Source of the DNA: an uncultured Spirochaetales bacterium
GTDB taxonomy: Bacteria; Spirochaetota; Spirochaetia; Sphaerochaetales; Sphaerochaetaceae
Reading direction: 5' to 3'
Assembly (NCBI GenBank): GCA_934276485.1
Contig: CAKQTE010000120.1
Span: 1-64,000 of the forward strand
DNA length: 64,000 nt
Notes under the pieces: model-generated
The model's database searches: none
Told to the model about the DNA's origin: nothing
What the model saw: the letters and a program-made list of their open reading frames with translations, nothing else
Made by a program: the position numbers and the translations under genes
Shown here: one piece after another, positions 27,467 to 35,981 of the stretch
How positions within the stretch are numbered: position 1 is the first letter of the stretch
Layout of the letters: each line of letters opens with the position of its first letter

Positions 27467-28075
27467 ATGCTAGATAGCCATGCCCACATCGGAGACAGCG
27501 CCTACCCTAATGGACTTGTGTGTACATCTTCCCCTCTTACATTTCCATCTGGCTATCGCTTTAATTCTATTGGGTTGATTCCTGAAGGCGGATCGAATGA
27601 TGTTGAAAAGCTTGAAGAGTATGCATCAAAAGGTTTTCTAATCGGAGAGATAGGACTCGACAAACGCTATCCCGATTTAGATAAACAACTTAGACTCTTT
27701 AAAACAGCTTTAACGTATGCAAGGAAATACAATCGATTTATATCTATCCATCAAGTAGGATATCCAGAGCTAATCCTTAATACTTTAAAAGAATATAAAA
27801 TAGACAATTTCCTTATCCATGGATACACAGGAAGCTATGAAATGGCCAAGCGTTATATATCCATAGGAGGCTTGATTTCAATTTCTCCTAGAGCTGAAAG
27901 AACAAAGGACTTTAAAAGACTTATTACTCTTGATTTTGTAACAGAAACAGATATGCCAATGTCCAAAGATGAAGACATAACATTAAAAACATGGAATACT
28001 AAGCTTTCGCTTATCCTTGATAAGGATATAGAGTCTATAAGTGAAGAACTACTATTGGAGAGAATAGATGTCTGA
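27467..28075 (+). CDS. Short TatD-like metal-dependent hydrolase
   Basis: A 202-residue protein with TatD features: metal-binding DSHAH at residues 3-7, GEIGLD in the middle, ISIHQVG, LIHGYTGS and a C-terminal TETDMP. TatD enzymes are metal-dependent nucleases/hydrolases. It is clearly shorter than the usual 255-265 residues; the loss is spread between the motifs, not a truncation at one end. An AAGGAG precedes the ATG. It overlaps the next gene by eight bases. Confidence 0.8.
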   Translation: MLDSHAHIGDSAYPNGLVCTSSPLTFPSGYRFNSIGLIPEGGSNDVEKLEEYASKGFLIGEIGLDKRYPDLDKQLRLFKTALTYARKYNRFISIHQVGYPELILNTLKEYKIDNFLIHGYTGSYEMAKRYISIGGLISISPRAERTKDFKRLITLDFVTETDMPMSKDEDITLKTWNTKLSLILDKDIESISEELLLERIDV

Positions 28076-28844
28076 AGAACAATTTCTACGTCTTGAAAGA
28101 TTGATTGGAGAGGATGCTATAAATACCCTTCATGGAAAATGTGTCGCTGTCGCAGGCGTAGGAGCTGTGGGAGGATTTGCCATCGAAGCTCTTGCTCGCT
28201 CAGGAGTTGGAAAGCTTACTATTCTTGATTTCGATACAATTTCAGAGACAAACATCAACAGACAGATCATTGCAACTCATTCAACAGTCGGAAGATTGAA
28301 GACAGAGGTAATGAAAGAACGAATTCTCGATATCAATCCAAATATTGAAGTAAGAGATCTTCCTTTGTTTTTAACTGATGAAAACCATGATGTTTTCTTC
28401 AAAAACGCCGATGTCGTTCTTGATTGCATAGACTCGCTGAATCCAAAGCTATCGCTACTGGAAGATGCATACAAAAGAAACATAAAGACTTTCTCATCAA
28501 TGGGAGCTGCTCTTAGACGAGAACCAGAGCTTATAAGAACAGGAGACATAATGGACACTTGGGGATGCCCTCTTGCTCGCCAAATAAGAGCCGGATTACG
28601 AAAAAGAGGAGTTTCAAGAGGAATCGAATGTGTATTCTCTCCAGAGGAAGTCGTCTTTGACTATATCGACCCAGAACTTGATGACAAGGCAGAGAGAATG
28701 ATCGACAAAGGAAGAAAGAGAGTTGTTCTAGGCTCTCTTCCTACTGTTACAGCTATCTTTGGCGAAAGGCTTGCTCACATGACATTAAACTATCTTTTGG
28801 ACGATACTTTGCATGGAAAAAAAGCCTGGAAACCAAAAAAATAA
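28068..28844 (+). CDS. tcdA: tRNA threonylcarbamoyladenosine dehydratase-like (ThiF/HesA/E1 family)
   Basis: A 258-residue ATP-dependent adenylating enzyme. The nucleotide-binding GVGAVGGFAIEALARSGVG (about 31-49), NINRQ and the VVLDCIDSL motifs identify the E1-like fold, and the RGIECVFSPEEV segment is typical of the TcdA (YgdL) branch, which cyclises t6A to ct6A on tRNAs. Its start overlaps the TatD-like gene (ATG within the last codons), so the two are coupled. Confidence 0.88.
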   Translation: MSEEQFLRLERLIGEDAINTLHGKCVAVAGVGAVGGFAIEALARSGVGKLTILDFDTISETNINRQIIATHSTVGRLKTEVMKERILDINPNIEVRDLPLFLTDENHDVFFKNADVVLDCIDSLNPKLSLLEDAYKRNIKTFSSMGAALRREPELIRTGDIMDTWGCPLARQIRAGLRKRGVSRGIECVFSPEEVVFDYIDPELDDKAERMIDKGRKRVVLGSLPTVTAIFGERLAHMTLNYLLDDTLHGKKAWKPKK

Positions 28845-28876
28845 AAAATTTTAAGATTTTTTAAAAAATCACGTGC

Positions 28877-28921
28877 AAAAATCCTTTTTTTTGCCTTCTT
28901 AAAGTAAGAGGAGGGATTTTT
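28877..28921 (+). promoter_or_regulatory. Hairpin enclosing the ribosome binding site of the next lipoprotein gene
   Basis: AAAAATCC (28877-28884) pairs with GGATTTTT (28914-28921), and TTCTTA (28896-28901) with TAAGAG (28905-28910). The Shine-Dalgarno AGGAGG (28909-28914) lies inside, so folding would hide it from the ribosome. The internal loop is T-rich and asymmetric. Confidence 0.35.
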
Positions 28922-28922
28922 C

Positions 28923-29960
28923 ATGAAGAAATCCATTACAATAATAATGATTGCTCTACTTGCAATCGCACTATTCCCATCTTGTGACAGCACAAGTCAA
29001 AAAACTGGAACATTACGAATTTGTTTTGGCGACAAAAACACTAGAACAATAGCTCCTAATGAAGTTTACACAGATGTTATCGACAACTATAGCATCCACC
29101 TAACACTTCCTAATGGCGAGACATATGTTGCTAAAAACATCACTGAATCTGTTTTGACATTGAAGCACTTGCCTATTGGACAATACCAATTGGTCGTACT
29201 TGGATTCAAGAATGGTCAGACAGAACATATTGCAAAGGGAGTTGCTAGCTTCCATCTATATGCAAACGACAACTCAATTTCTGTTCCAATGAACTTTCTT
29301 GGAGATGGTTCTCTAACCATAACAGCAAAGTTTGATAAATCGAAACTCGATATGAAGAAAGACAACAAGTTCTTACCAGAGTTGTTTACTACTAATATGG
29401 AACCTGTGAACATCAGACCTTCAAGAATGAAATATGATGCTGAAAAGAACATTGTATTTGAATATGACAAAATACCAGCAGGAACATATCTATTGCGTAT
29501 TTCAATCAAATGTGATGGAAGCTTGATCAGCACTCATACAGAGGCTGTCAGAATTGTCACAACAAAGCAAACAACAGGAGTAGTTACTCTGGACATCGGG
29601 AGTAAAGTAGATGATTTATCTATGAACATCATATCCTTTGACAAAAACATTCCTCTAAGTGGAAAGATTTCAAAGACAAAAGATATCAATCCAGGACTAA
29701 GCTATGAGTACACTGCATCCATTACGGAAAAGCCAGATTATGTTAATCCTAATGAGTTGACATACACATGGATTCTAAATGGAGAAAAGGCAGGCACAGA
29801 TCAATCTATAGTGATTGAAAGAAACAATGCTATCAGGGACAAGGTATTCCTAACGGTTATGATTGGAGGAGGAATAGATGGAATCATTGGTTCTGCTAGT
29901 ACAGTCATAGACTTTACAACGACATTTGCAGAAAGCAATTCGAATTTCTCAAAGCAATAA
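28923..29960 (+). CDS. Lipoprotein with repeated beta-rich domains
   Basis: A 345-residue protein with a signal peptide and lipobox LFPSC (Cys about residue 21), so it is likely anchored to a membrane. The body looks beta-rich, with segments such as LPIGQYQLVVLGFK and IPAGTYLLRISIK that resemble carboxypeptidase-regulatory/SusF-like immunoglobulin domains. No enzymatic motif is seen. Function unknown; surface binding or structural roles are possible. It is followed by a strong terminator. Confidence 0.75.
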   Translation: MKKSITIIMIALLAIALFPSCDSTSQKTGTLRICFGDKNTRTIAPNEVYTDVIDNYSIHLTLPNGETYVAKNITESVLTLKHLPIGQYQLVVLGFKNGQTEHIAKGVASFHLYANDNSISVPMNFLGDGSLTITAKFDKSKLDMKKDNKFLPELFTTNMEPVNIRPSRMKYDAEKNIVFEYDKIPAGTYLLRISIKCDGSLISTHTEAVRIVTTKQTTGVVTLDIGSKVDDLSMNIISFDKNIPLSGKISKTKDINPGLSYEYTASITEKPDYVNPNELTYTWILNGEKAGTDQSIVIERNNAIRDKVFLTVMIGGGIDGIIGSASTVIDFTTTFAESNSNFSKQ

Positions 29961-29972
29961 GGCATAAAAGAT

Positions 29973-30002
29973 GGGCTGTGAATATAACCACAGCCCTCTT
30001 TT
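29973..30002. terminator. Bidirectional terminator between convergent genes
   Basis: GGGCTGTG-AATATAAC-CACAGCCC forms a perfect 8-bp stem, followed by TCTTTT on the plus strand and ATCTTTT on the minus strand. It lies between the lipoprotein gene and the small ribosomal protein gene. Confidence 0.88.
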
Positions 30003-30015
30003 AGCAACCAAGAAC

Positions 30016-30105
30016 TTACTTTTTCTTGTGTCTGTTCATTCTTAGCTTTTTCTTTCTCTTATGAGTAGCAATCTTATGCTTCTTTCTTTTTCTTCCGCAA
30101 GGCAT
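30016..30105 (-). CDS. AURKAIP1/COX24-domain small basic ribosomal protein
   Basis: A 29-residue, Lys/Arg/His-rich protein starting MPCGRKRKKHKIATHKRKK and ending NRHKKK. This matches the short AURKAIP1/COX24 (mitochondrial mS38-like) proteins of Bacteroidetes and spirochaetes, related to the small bS22 of actinobacteria, which sit on the ribosomal small subunit. AAGGAG lies seven bases upstream of the ATG, and a terminator follows the stop, so it is an independent gene despite its size. Confidence 0.85.
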   Translation of the reverse strand: MPCGRKRKKHKIATHKRKKKLRMNRHKKK

Positions 30106-30202
30106 GAATATGCTCCTTATTCCAATTGGATTTTTTGTAATTACCGTATCATTATGAATTTTTACACTACTCTAAGTCAAGTGGTATGTAAAACAAATTC
30201 AA

Positions 30203-32392
30203 TTAACCAACGTTTCCATTGACGTATTTGTTTACGTGGAGGAAAGTTCCATCAAATCCGATCTTTCTTCCTTCGATTGTAACAAATCCATCAACAGTAT
30301 GCATAGGGAGAGCAAAGAAGTGATCAGCTTTCAAATAAGTAGTGATCTTCTTTACATCTTTATTCTCGCCTTCATATGTCAGCACAGATCCAACAGGAAT
30401 ATCATCTGCAAAGATGACTTCACATGTAGAATGGCTATCATCATCCTTATCTGCAGCAGCAAGAAGCATTCCGTAGCTCTTTACACCTCTGAAATTAGCT
30501 GGCTTCAAGTTTGAAACCAAAACGATATTTCTTCCAAGAAGTTCTTCTGGCTTATAGTAAGGAACAATAGAAGAAACGATTGTTCTCTCTTCGATCTCTC
30601 CTGTATCTAGCTTAAGAATATATAGCTTATCTCCCTCAGGATGGCGTTCAACACTCTTTATCTTGGATACCTTTAGAATGACTTTCTCACTCCAAGCAGA
30701 GAGAATCTCATTCTCTTCATTCTTCTCTTCCTTTCTCTCTTCTCTTTCAGCCTGTGATCCTGAATAGCGAGCTCTTAGCTCGTCTACTCTAGCATCCTCT
30801 AGCTTATTAAACAGTAGCTCAACCTTCTCTACTTTCAACTCGCCGGAGAATGTGCCTACATTAGCCCAGGAAGTATCACTCTGACCAAGGAATGAAAGAA
30901 TCTTTTCTCCTGTGGAAGGAAGATAAGGTGTGATCATGATTCCAAGATCTCTAATTAGATAAACAAGAGTTCTCAACAAGCACTTGGCTTTTTCCGGATC
31001 CTCTGTTCTAAGTTTCCAAGGCTCTCCGTTCTGGAATGCTCTGTTTCCAATGTCAGATAGCTCGAAGATACCTCTGATTCCAGCTCTTTCCTCAGCTTTC
31101 TCCAAGGCCTCTGTAATCTCACTCTCTTTTTCCCTAATCTGAGAAACTAGGCTTTCATCAACAGGACCTTCTCCAAGACTGCCATCATAGAATCTATTGA
31201 CGAATGTAAGAGTTCTGTTAACAAGGTTGGATAGGTTTCCAATAAGCTCCTTGTTGAGCTTTTCCTGGAAATCCTTCCATGTAAATGTGAAATCTGAGTT
31301 CTCAGGTCTATTGTAGAACATATAGAAACGCCAAACATCAGCAGGGATTCCTGTCTCCTGAACATCGTTTCCAAAGATACCAATTCCCTTTGACTTGCTG
31401 AACTTACCACCTTCATAATTTAGGTACTCAGTTGAAGACATATGATGAAGCATTGTCCACTTCTCACCTGTTGCTAGTAATGAAGATGGGAAGATAACAG
31501 TATGGAAAGGAATGTTATCCTTACCAATGAACTGGAATAGCTCAGTATTCTCTGGATCTCTCCACCAATATTCCCAATTTTCAGTAGCATTGGCAGTGAT
31601 TGAAATGTATCCAATTGGAGCATCGAACCAAACGTAGAATACCTTGTCTTCAAAGCCTTCTCTTGGTACTGGGATTCCCCACTTCAGGTCTCTTGTGATA
31701 CATCTCTCTTGTAGGCCATCGCGAATCCATGAATTTGTGATCTGGATAGCATTCTTTGCCCAGAATCCATCCTTGGATGCCTTGTCCATCCATTCTTTCA
31801 ACAAAGGAAGAGCCTTTGGCAGATTGATATATAGGTGTCTTGTCTTTTTGACAATTGGTGTTGCACCACATACGGAGCACTTAGGCTCAATGAGTTCTGT
31901 TGGATCTAGAAGAGTGCCACACTTATCGCACTGGTCTCCACGAGCTCCATCATAGCCGCAGTGAGGGCATGTGCCAGAGACATATCTATCTGCAAGGAAT
32001 CTCTTACACTCAGGGCAATATAGCTGCTCTGATTCCTTTTCTGTAATGTATCCATTCTTATCAACTTCATTGAAGATATGCTGAACGATCTCAGTCTGAA
32101 GAGGTGTTGAGGTTCTACCGAAATATGAAAAATCGATATTGAACCAATTATAGATCTCTTTATGAATCTCATGATATCTATCACAGAGCTCTCTAGGAGT
32201 AATCCCCTCCTGCAAAGCCCTTGTCTCACTTGCAGTACCATATTCATCGGTACCACAAACATACATTGTTTCATATCCTCGCGCACGGCAGAATCTAGCA
32301 AAGACATCTGCAGATAGAACCTGTGTAAGGTTTCCAAGGTGAGGAATATTGTTTACATATGGAAGTGCTGAAGTAATAAGTCGTTTTTTCAT
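30203..32392 (-). CDS. metG: Methionyl-tRNA synthetase
   Basis: Charges tRNA-Met. The 729-residue chain has the HIGH-type motif PHLGN near residue 20, four CxxC pairs (CPEC, CPHC, CDKC, CSVC) that bind zinc, KFSKS near residue 330, and a C-terminal EMAP/Trbp111-like tRNA-binding domain after a charged linker. The ATG at 32392 is chosen because TATAAT covers the alternative ATG at 32401: TTGAAA-18-TATAAT ends seven bases before 32392, making a leaderless mRNA likely. Confidence 0.96.
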   Translation of the reverse strand: MKKRLITSALPYVNNIPHLGNLTQVLSADVFARFCRARGYETMYVCGTDEYGTASETRALQEGITPRELCDRYHEIHKEIYNWFNIDFSYFGRTSTPLQTEIVQHIFNEVDKNGYITEKESEQLYCPECKRFLADRYVSGTCPHCGYDGARGDQCDKCGTLLDPTELIEPKCSVCGATPIVKKTRHLYINLPKALPLLKEWMDKASKDGFWAKNAIQITNSWIRDGLQERCITRDLKWGIPVPREGFEDKVFYVWFDAPIGYISITANATENWEYWWRDPENTELFQFIGKDNIPFHTVIFPSSLLATGEKWTMLHHMSSTEYLNYEGGKFSKSKGIGIFGNDVQETGIPADVWRFYMFYNRPENSDFTFTWKDFQEKLNKELIGNLSNLVNRTLTFVNRFYDGSLGEGPVDESLVSQIREKESEITEALEKAEERAGIRGIFELSDIGNRAFQNGEPWKLRTEDPEKAKCLLRTLVYLIRDLGIMITPYLPSTGEKILSFLGQSDTSWANVGTFSGELKVEKVELLFNKLEDARVDELRARYSGSQAEREERKEEKNEENEILSAWSEKVILKVSKIKSVERHPEGDKLYILKLDTGEIEERTIVSSIVPYYKPEELLGRNIVLVSNLKPANFRGVKSYGMLLAAADKDDDSHSTCEVIFADDIPVGSVLTYEGENKDVKKITTYLKADHFFALPMHTVDGFVTIEGRKIGFDGTFLHVNKYVNGNVG

Positions 32393-32399
32393 AAATTCC

Positions 32400-32429
32400 A
32401 TTATAGTTGACTAATTGCAATTGTTTCAA
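32400..32429 (-). promoter_or_regulatory. Promoter of metG
   Basis: On the minus strand TTGAAA (32429-32424) and a perfect TATAAT (32405-32400) are 18 bases apart. The expected transcription start coincides with the metG ATG at 32392, and no Shine-Dalgarno is present. Confidence 0.6.
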
Positions 32430-32448
32430 CAATGGCATACTCAATTAA

Positions 32449-32475
32449 TTGGACGCATTGGCTTTGAAGTATTAT
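32449..32475 (+). promoter_or_regulatory. Putative promoter of hflK
   Basis: TTGGAC (32449-32454) and TATTAT (32470-32475) are 15 bases apart; the expected start lies about four bases before the hflK ATG, which has no Shine-Dalgarno sequence. Spacing is shorter than ideal. Confidence 0.35.
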
Positions 32476-32485
32476 TCTTTAATCT

Positions 32486-33454
32486 ATGAACGAAACAAAT
32501 AGAAGAATAAAATTCAACTTGTCGCCAAAGATCATACTTGGAATAATGATCGTAATCATTGTTCTATCTATCTTGGCAACTTGTTTCTTTGTCGTAGACC
32601 AATCAGAACAAGCAGTGGTATTACGCTTTGGTCGTTATTCGCGAACTGTAGGACCAGGCTTGCAATTCAAGCTACCATTCGGCATTGAAACCAATATCAA
32701 CCTTCCAACTCAAAAGGTACAGACCCTTACATTTGGATATCGATCTCAAGACAACTCAGGTTCCCTTACAAGAGCAAGACAATACTCTAGTGAATCCACA
32801 ATGCTTACAGGAGACCTGAACATTGTAGATGTAGAGTGGATCGTTCAATATAGAATCAGGGATCCAAAGGCTTATCTATTTTCCGTAAAGGATAAAGAAA
32901 CAACAATTCGTGATATTTCCCAATCCATAATGAATCAGCTTGTTGGAGATCTCCCAATATTGACTGTCATGACAAACCAAAGAACACAGATTGAATATGA
33001 TGCTCAATGCGAGATGCAGAAGATCTTCGACAGATATGATTTCGGACTTGAAATCGTAACTGTAAAGCTACAGAACATCGTCCCTCCAGAGGGAGATGTA
33101 CAGGATGCATTCGAGGATGTAAACAAAGCTATCCAGGATATGAATAGATACATAAACGAAGGAAAGCAATATTACAACCAAGAAATACCAGCAGCAAAAG
33201 GACAGGCAGACAAGATCATTGCAGAGGCTAAGGGATACGCTTCAGAAAGAGTCAACAAAGCAAAGGGTGACACTGCAAGATTTGATGCAATGCGAGAAGA
33301 GTATGAAAAGAATCCAGATATCACATCAACTCGTCTCTATCTTGAGACTATGGCCGATATCCTATCAGGAGAAGGAGAACTTACAATAATAGATTCCTCT
33401 CTCGATAACTTTTTACCTATCAAGAACCTAGGAGGCCAGAAAGATGAGAAATAA
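32486..33454 (+). CDS. hflK: HflK, membrane-anchored SPFH/band-7 protein
   Basis: A 322-residue protein with one N-terminal transmembrane helix (about 16-38) and an SPFH/band-7 domain (DQSEQAVVLRFGRY, GPGLQFKLPFG), then a coiled-coil-prone EIPAAKGQADKIIAEAKGYA region. With HflC it forms a cage around the FtsH protease and modulates membrane protein turnover. The start lacks a Shine-Dalgarno. Its last 11 bases overlap hflC. Confidence 0.93.
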   Translation: MNETNRRIKFNLSPKIILGIMIVIIVLSILATCFFVVDQSEQAVVLRFGRYSRTVGPGLQFKLPFGIETNINLPTQKVQTLTFGYRSQDNSGSLTRARQYSSESTMLTGDLNIVDVEWIVQYRIRDPKAYLFSVKDKETTIRDISQSIMNQLVGDLPILTVMTNQRTQIEYDAQCEMQKIFDRYDFGLEIVTVKLQNIVPPEGDVQDAFEDVNKAIQDMNRYINEGKQYYNQEIPAAKGQADKIIAEAKGYASERVNKAKGDTARFDAMREEYEKNPDITSTRLYLETMADILSGEGELTIIDSSLDNFLPIKNLGGQKDEK

Positions 33455-34436
33455 AGCACTTTGGACAACAATTGTCATCATTGCAATAATATTTGTCGTT
33501 GTATTCATCTTTGGACCTTTCTATACAGTCAAGGAAGGAGAACAAGCTCTTGTTACAAGATTTGGAAAGATTACAAATGTTGAAACAACATCAGGCTTGA
33601 AGTTCAAGGTTCCATTTCTGGATCAAGTTGTTACATACCCTAGTATGCTCCTATCATGGGATGGAGATGCTCAAAGAATTCCTACAAAGGAAAACCAATT
33701 CATTTGGGTTGATGCAACTGCGAGATGGAGAATCACGGATCCTCAACTATTTTATGAAACAGTTCATACTATTGAAGGTGGACTTGCTCGTCTTAATGAT
33801 GTACTTGACTCAACAATCAGAACAGTCATATCTGAAAACTACCTAAATGAAGCTGTTAGATCTACAAACAAGATCAACTCAATAACTGTGCAGGAAGATG
33901 CTATAGAAGTCGAGAACCTTGAAGATGCAGAAACCTTAAGAAGCCTAACCAATACAACAGTTAGCCAGGAGAACATAAAAATAGGAAGAGAAGGAATCTC
34001 AAATATGATTCTTGCATCCGCAAAGAAGCTTACTCCTGCATATGGAATCGAGCTTGAGGATATCATCATCAGACAAATCAGATATTCAGAAGACCTAACT
34101 CAATCTGTATACACACGTATGATCAAGGAAAGAAACCAGATTGCAGAGGCTTACAGATCCTATGGAAGAGGTCAGCTATATTCATGGCAAGGTAAGACCG
34201 AGAATGACAAGAAACAGATTTTGTCTGCAGCCTATGCAGAAGCAGAAGGAATCAAGGGACAAGCTGATGCCGAAGCTACAAGAATCTACGACAACAGCTA
34301 TTCAAAGAACCCTGCGTTCTTCCAGCTTTGGACAACACTCGAAAGCTACAGAGACAATGTAGGAAAACTCGATAAAGTTCTATCAACTGATTTTGAATAC
34401 TTTAATTACATCTACTCCAAGGATGGCGAAAGATGA
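33444..34436 (+). CDS. hflC: HflC, membrane-anchored SPFH/band-7 protein
   Basis: A 330-residue partner of HflK: N-terminal transmembrane helix (about 8-28), band-7 domain beginning VKEGEQALVTRFGKI, and a C-terminal helical region with AYAEAEGIKGQADAEATRIY that lines the cage. AGGAGG in the end of hflK serves as ribosome binding site. Its stop overlaps the start of the acetyltransferase gene by four bases. Confidence 0.93.
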   Translation: MRNKALWTTIVIIAIIFVVVFIFGPFYTVKEGEQALVTRFGKITNVETTSGLKFKVPFLDQVVTYPSMLLSWDGDAQRIPTKENQFIWVDATARWRITDPQLFYETVHTIEGGLARLNDVLDSTIRTVISENYLNEAVRSTNKINSITVQEDAIEVENLEDAETLRSLTNTTVSQENIKIGREGISNMILASAKKLTPAYGIELEDIIIRQIRYSEDLTQSVYTRMIKERNQIAEAYRSYGRGQLYSWQGKTENDKKQILSAAYAEAEGIKGQADAEATRIYDNSYSKNPAFFQLWTTLESYRDNVGKLDKVLSTDFEYFNYIYSKDGER

Positions 34437-35218
34437 TAGAACTTGAACAAAGAGACATACCTTCCTTAATCAAAGTATTGGAAGAAGATAGAAGAAACAT
34501 CTTCTTTCTGAATGCACTAGAGAAAGGCAATCTTGGTTCATATTTGAAAGTATATAAATTAGATGAGGCATACATCCTTCACGGGATGTGTGCTTTTGTT
34601 TGTATATATGCTCATGGCGAGTATGACAAAGCTAGGCTCATAAAGTTTCTTTCAACTCTACCCTTTTCATATCTATATGGACTAGAAGAACAACTACAGG
34701 ATTTGGAAGACTATCTATCGAAAGACTTCAATGTTGAAAAGCGGACTATGATGAGTGTTGATAAATCATCATTTATCAGACTTGCAGAAAGAGATACTCG
34801 TCTTAGGGAGTTATTTGCACCTGAAGACTATGAAGACCTATATGATATGTACACTCATAATAGTGAATTTGAGCATGATTATCCTATTGAAAACAAAGAA
34901 GAATGGGCACTAGAGAAAGCAGAGATAGAATATCCACATACAGGAGTTGGTCTCTACTATAAGAACAGGATAATATCGGGCGCTTATCTTTTGGATGCAA
35001 ACAAAACTCGTGCAGCCATCGTCGGCGTTGCAACCGATGATGACTACGTAGGATGTGGCTTTGCAACAAGTGTAGTGTCAGAGCTTGTAGACATTGCCCT
35101 TTATGAGAATAATATCAACTATCTATGTCTTTGGTATGATAACGAGAAAGCTCACCACATATATTCAAAGCTAGGATTCAAGCCAGTTGGCAACTACATC
35201 TATGCAAAAAGGAAATGA
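34433..35218 (+). CDS. GNAT-family acetyltransferase
   Basis: A 261-residue protein whose C-terminal half is a GNAT domain: AAIVGVATDDDYVGCGFATSVVSELVDIAL holds the acetyl-CoA-binding loop (cited in part as GCGFATSVV), followed by LCLWYDNEKAHHIYSKLGFK. The N-terminal half is a diverged second domain. Substrate unknown. It is coupled to hflC by an ATGA overlap but no functional link is evident. Confidence 0.82.
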   Translation: MIELEQRDIPSLIKVLEEDRRNIFFLNALEKGNLGSYLKVYKLDEAYILHGMCAFVCIYAHGEYDKARLIKFLSTLPFSYLYGLEEQLQDLEDYLSKDFNVEKRTMMSVDKSSFIRLAERDTRLRELFAPEDYEDLYDMYTHNSEFEHDYPIENKEEWALEKAEIEYPHTGVGLYYKNRIISGAYLLDANKTRAAIVGVATDDDYVGCGFATSVVSELVDIALYENNINYLCLWYDNEKAHHIYSKLGFKPVGNYIYAKRK

Positions 35219-35219
35219 T

Positions 35220-35981
35220 ATGAAATACGTTAGATTCTTAAATGAAAACAACATTGAAAAATATGGCATTCTATTGGATGAAGATAAAATACAAGCACTG
35301 AAATCAACTCCATATGAGTCGAAGGAAACACTTGATGAATATTACAGCTTGAAGAGCGTTAAGCTTCTACCTCCTGCAAAGTATTCAAAAGCTGTTTGCA
35401 TTGGCCTAAACTATCGCGACCATGCAATAGAAGTCGGACTTCCAATTCCAGAGAGTCCAGTTGTATTCATGAAGCCATATACATGTGCTATCGCAAATGG
35501 GGAGGATATCATCTATCCAGAGATGTGCCATCGCTTGGACTACGAAGCAGAACTTGCTGTTGTAATTGGAAAGAAATGTCACAATGTATCTGAGAAAGAT
35601 GCTTTGGATTATGTTCTTGGATACACAATCTCAAATGATGTTACAGCTCGAGATCTCCAGCCAAAGAATGGACAGTGGACAGTTAGTAAGTGTTTTGATA
35701 CTTTCCTACCTCTAGGAACATATATTTCCGATGAAGTAGATGCATCTGACTTATATATAACATCAAGAGTAAATGGATGTACAAAACAGGAATCACGAAC
35801 TTCTAACTTAATCTTCAATATTCCTTATCTTGTTTCATACCTATCTCATGTGATGACACTTCTTCCTGGAGATATCATCTCAACAGGCACTCCTGGTGGC
35901 ATATCTGGTATGGCTATTGGAGACAAGGTAGAGATCGAAATCGAAGGTCTTGGTGTATTGAAAAACACAATCGCAAAATAA
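35220..35981 (+). CDS. Fumarylacetoacetate hydrolase family protein
   Basis: A 253-residue FAH-family enzyme. It has GLNYRDHAIEVG, the metal ligands in YEAELAVVIG and the TISNDVTARDLQ segment, and ends in GDIISTGTPGGISG, all typical. Members hydrolyse or decarboxylate oxoacids such as acylpyruvates or oxaloacetate; the exact substrate cannot be told. The ATG at 35220 follows AAAGGAAA in the end of the previous gene. It converges on xth with no gap. Confidence 0.9.
   Translation: MKYVRFLNENNIEKYGILLDEDKIQALKSTPYESKETLDEYYSLKSVKLLPPAKYSKAVCIGLNYRDHAIEVGLPIPESPVVFMKPYTCAIANGEDIIYPEMCHRLDYEAELAVVIGKKCHNVSEKDALDYVLGYTISNDVTARDLQPKNGQWTVSKCFDTFLPLGTYISDEVDASDLYITSRVNGCTKQESRTSNLIFNIPYLVSYLSHVMTLLPGDIISTGTPGGISGMAIGDKVEIEIEGLGVLKNTIAK

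Noticed and set aside
28855..28870. Palindrome GATTTTTT/AAAAAATC after tcdA
   Set aside because: Consists of A and T runs only and forms a weak stem; could be a poor terminator but is not convincing.
32393..32401. Alternative metG start at 32401
   Set aside because: That ATG overlaps the TATAAT box and would lie upstream of the expected transcription start.
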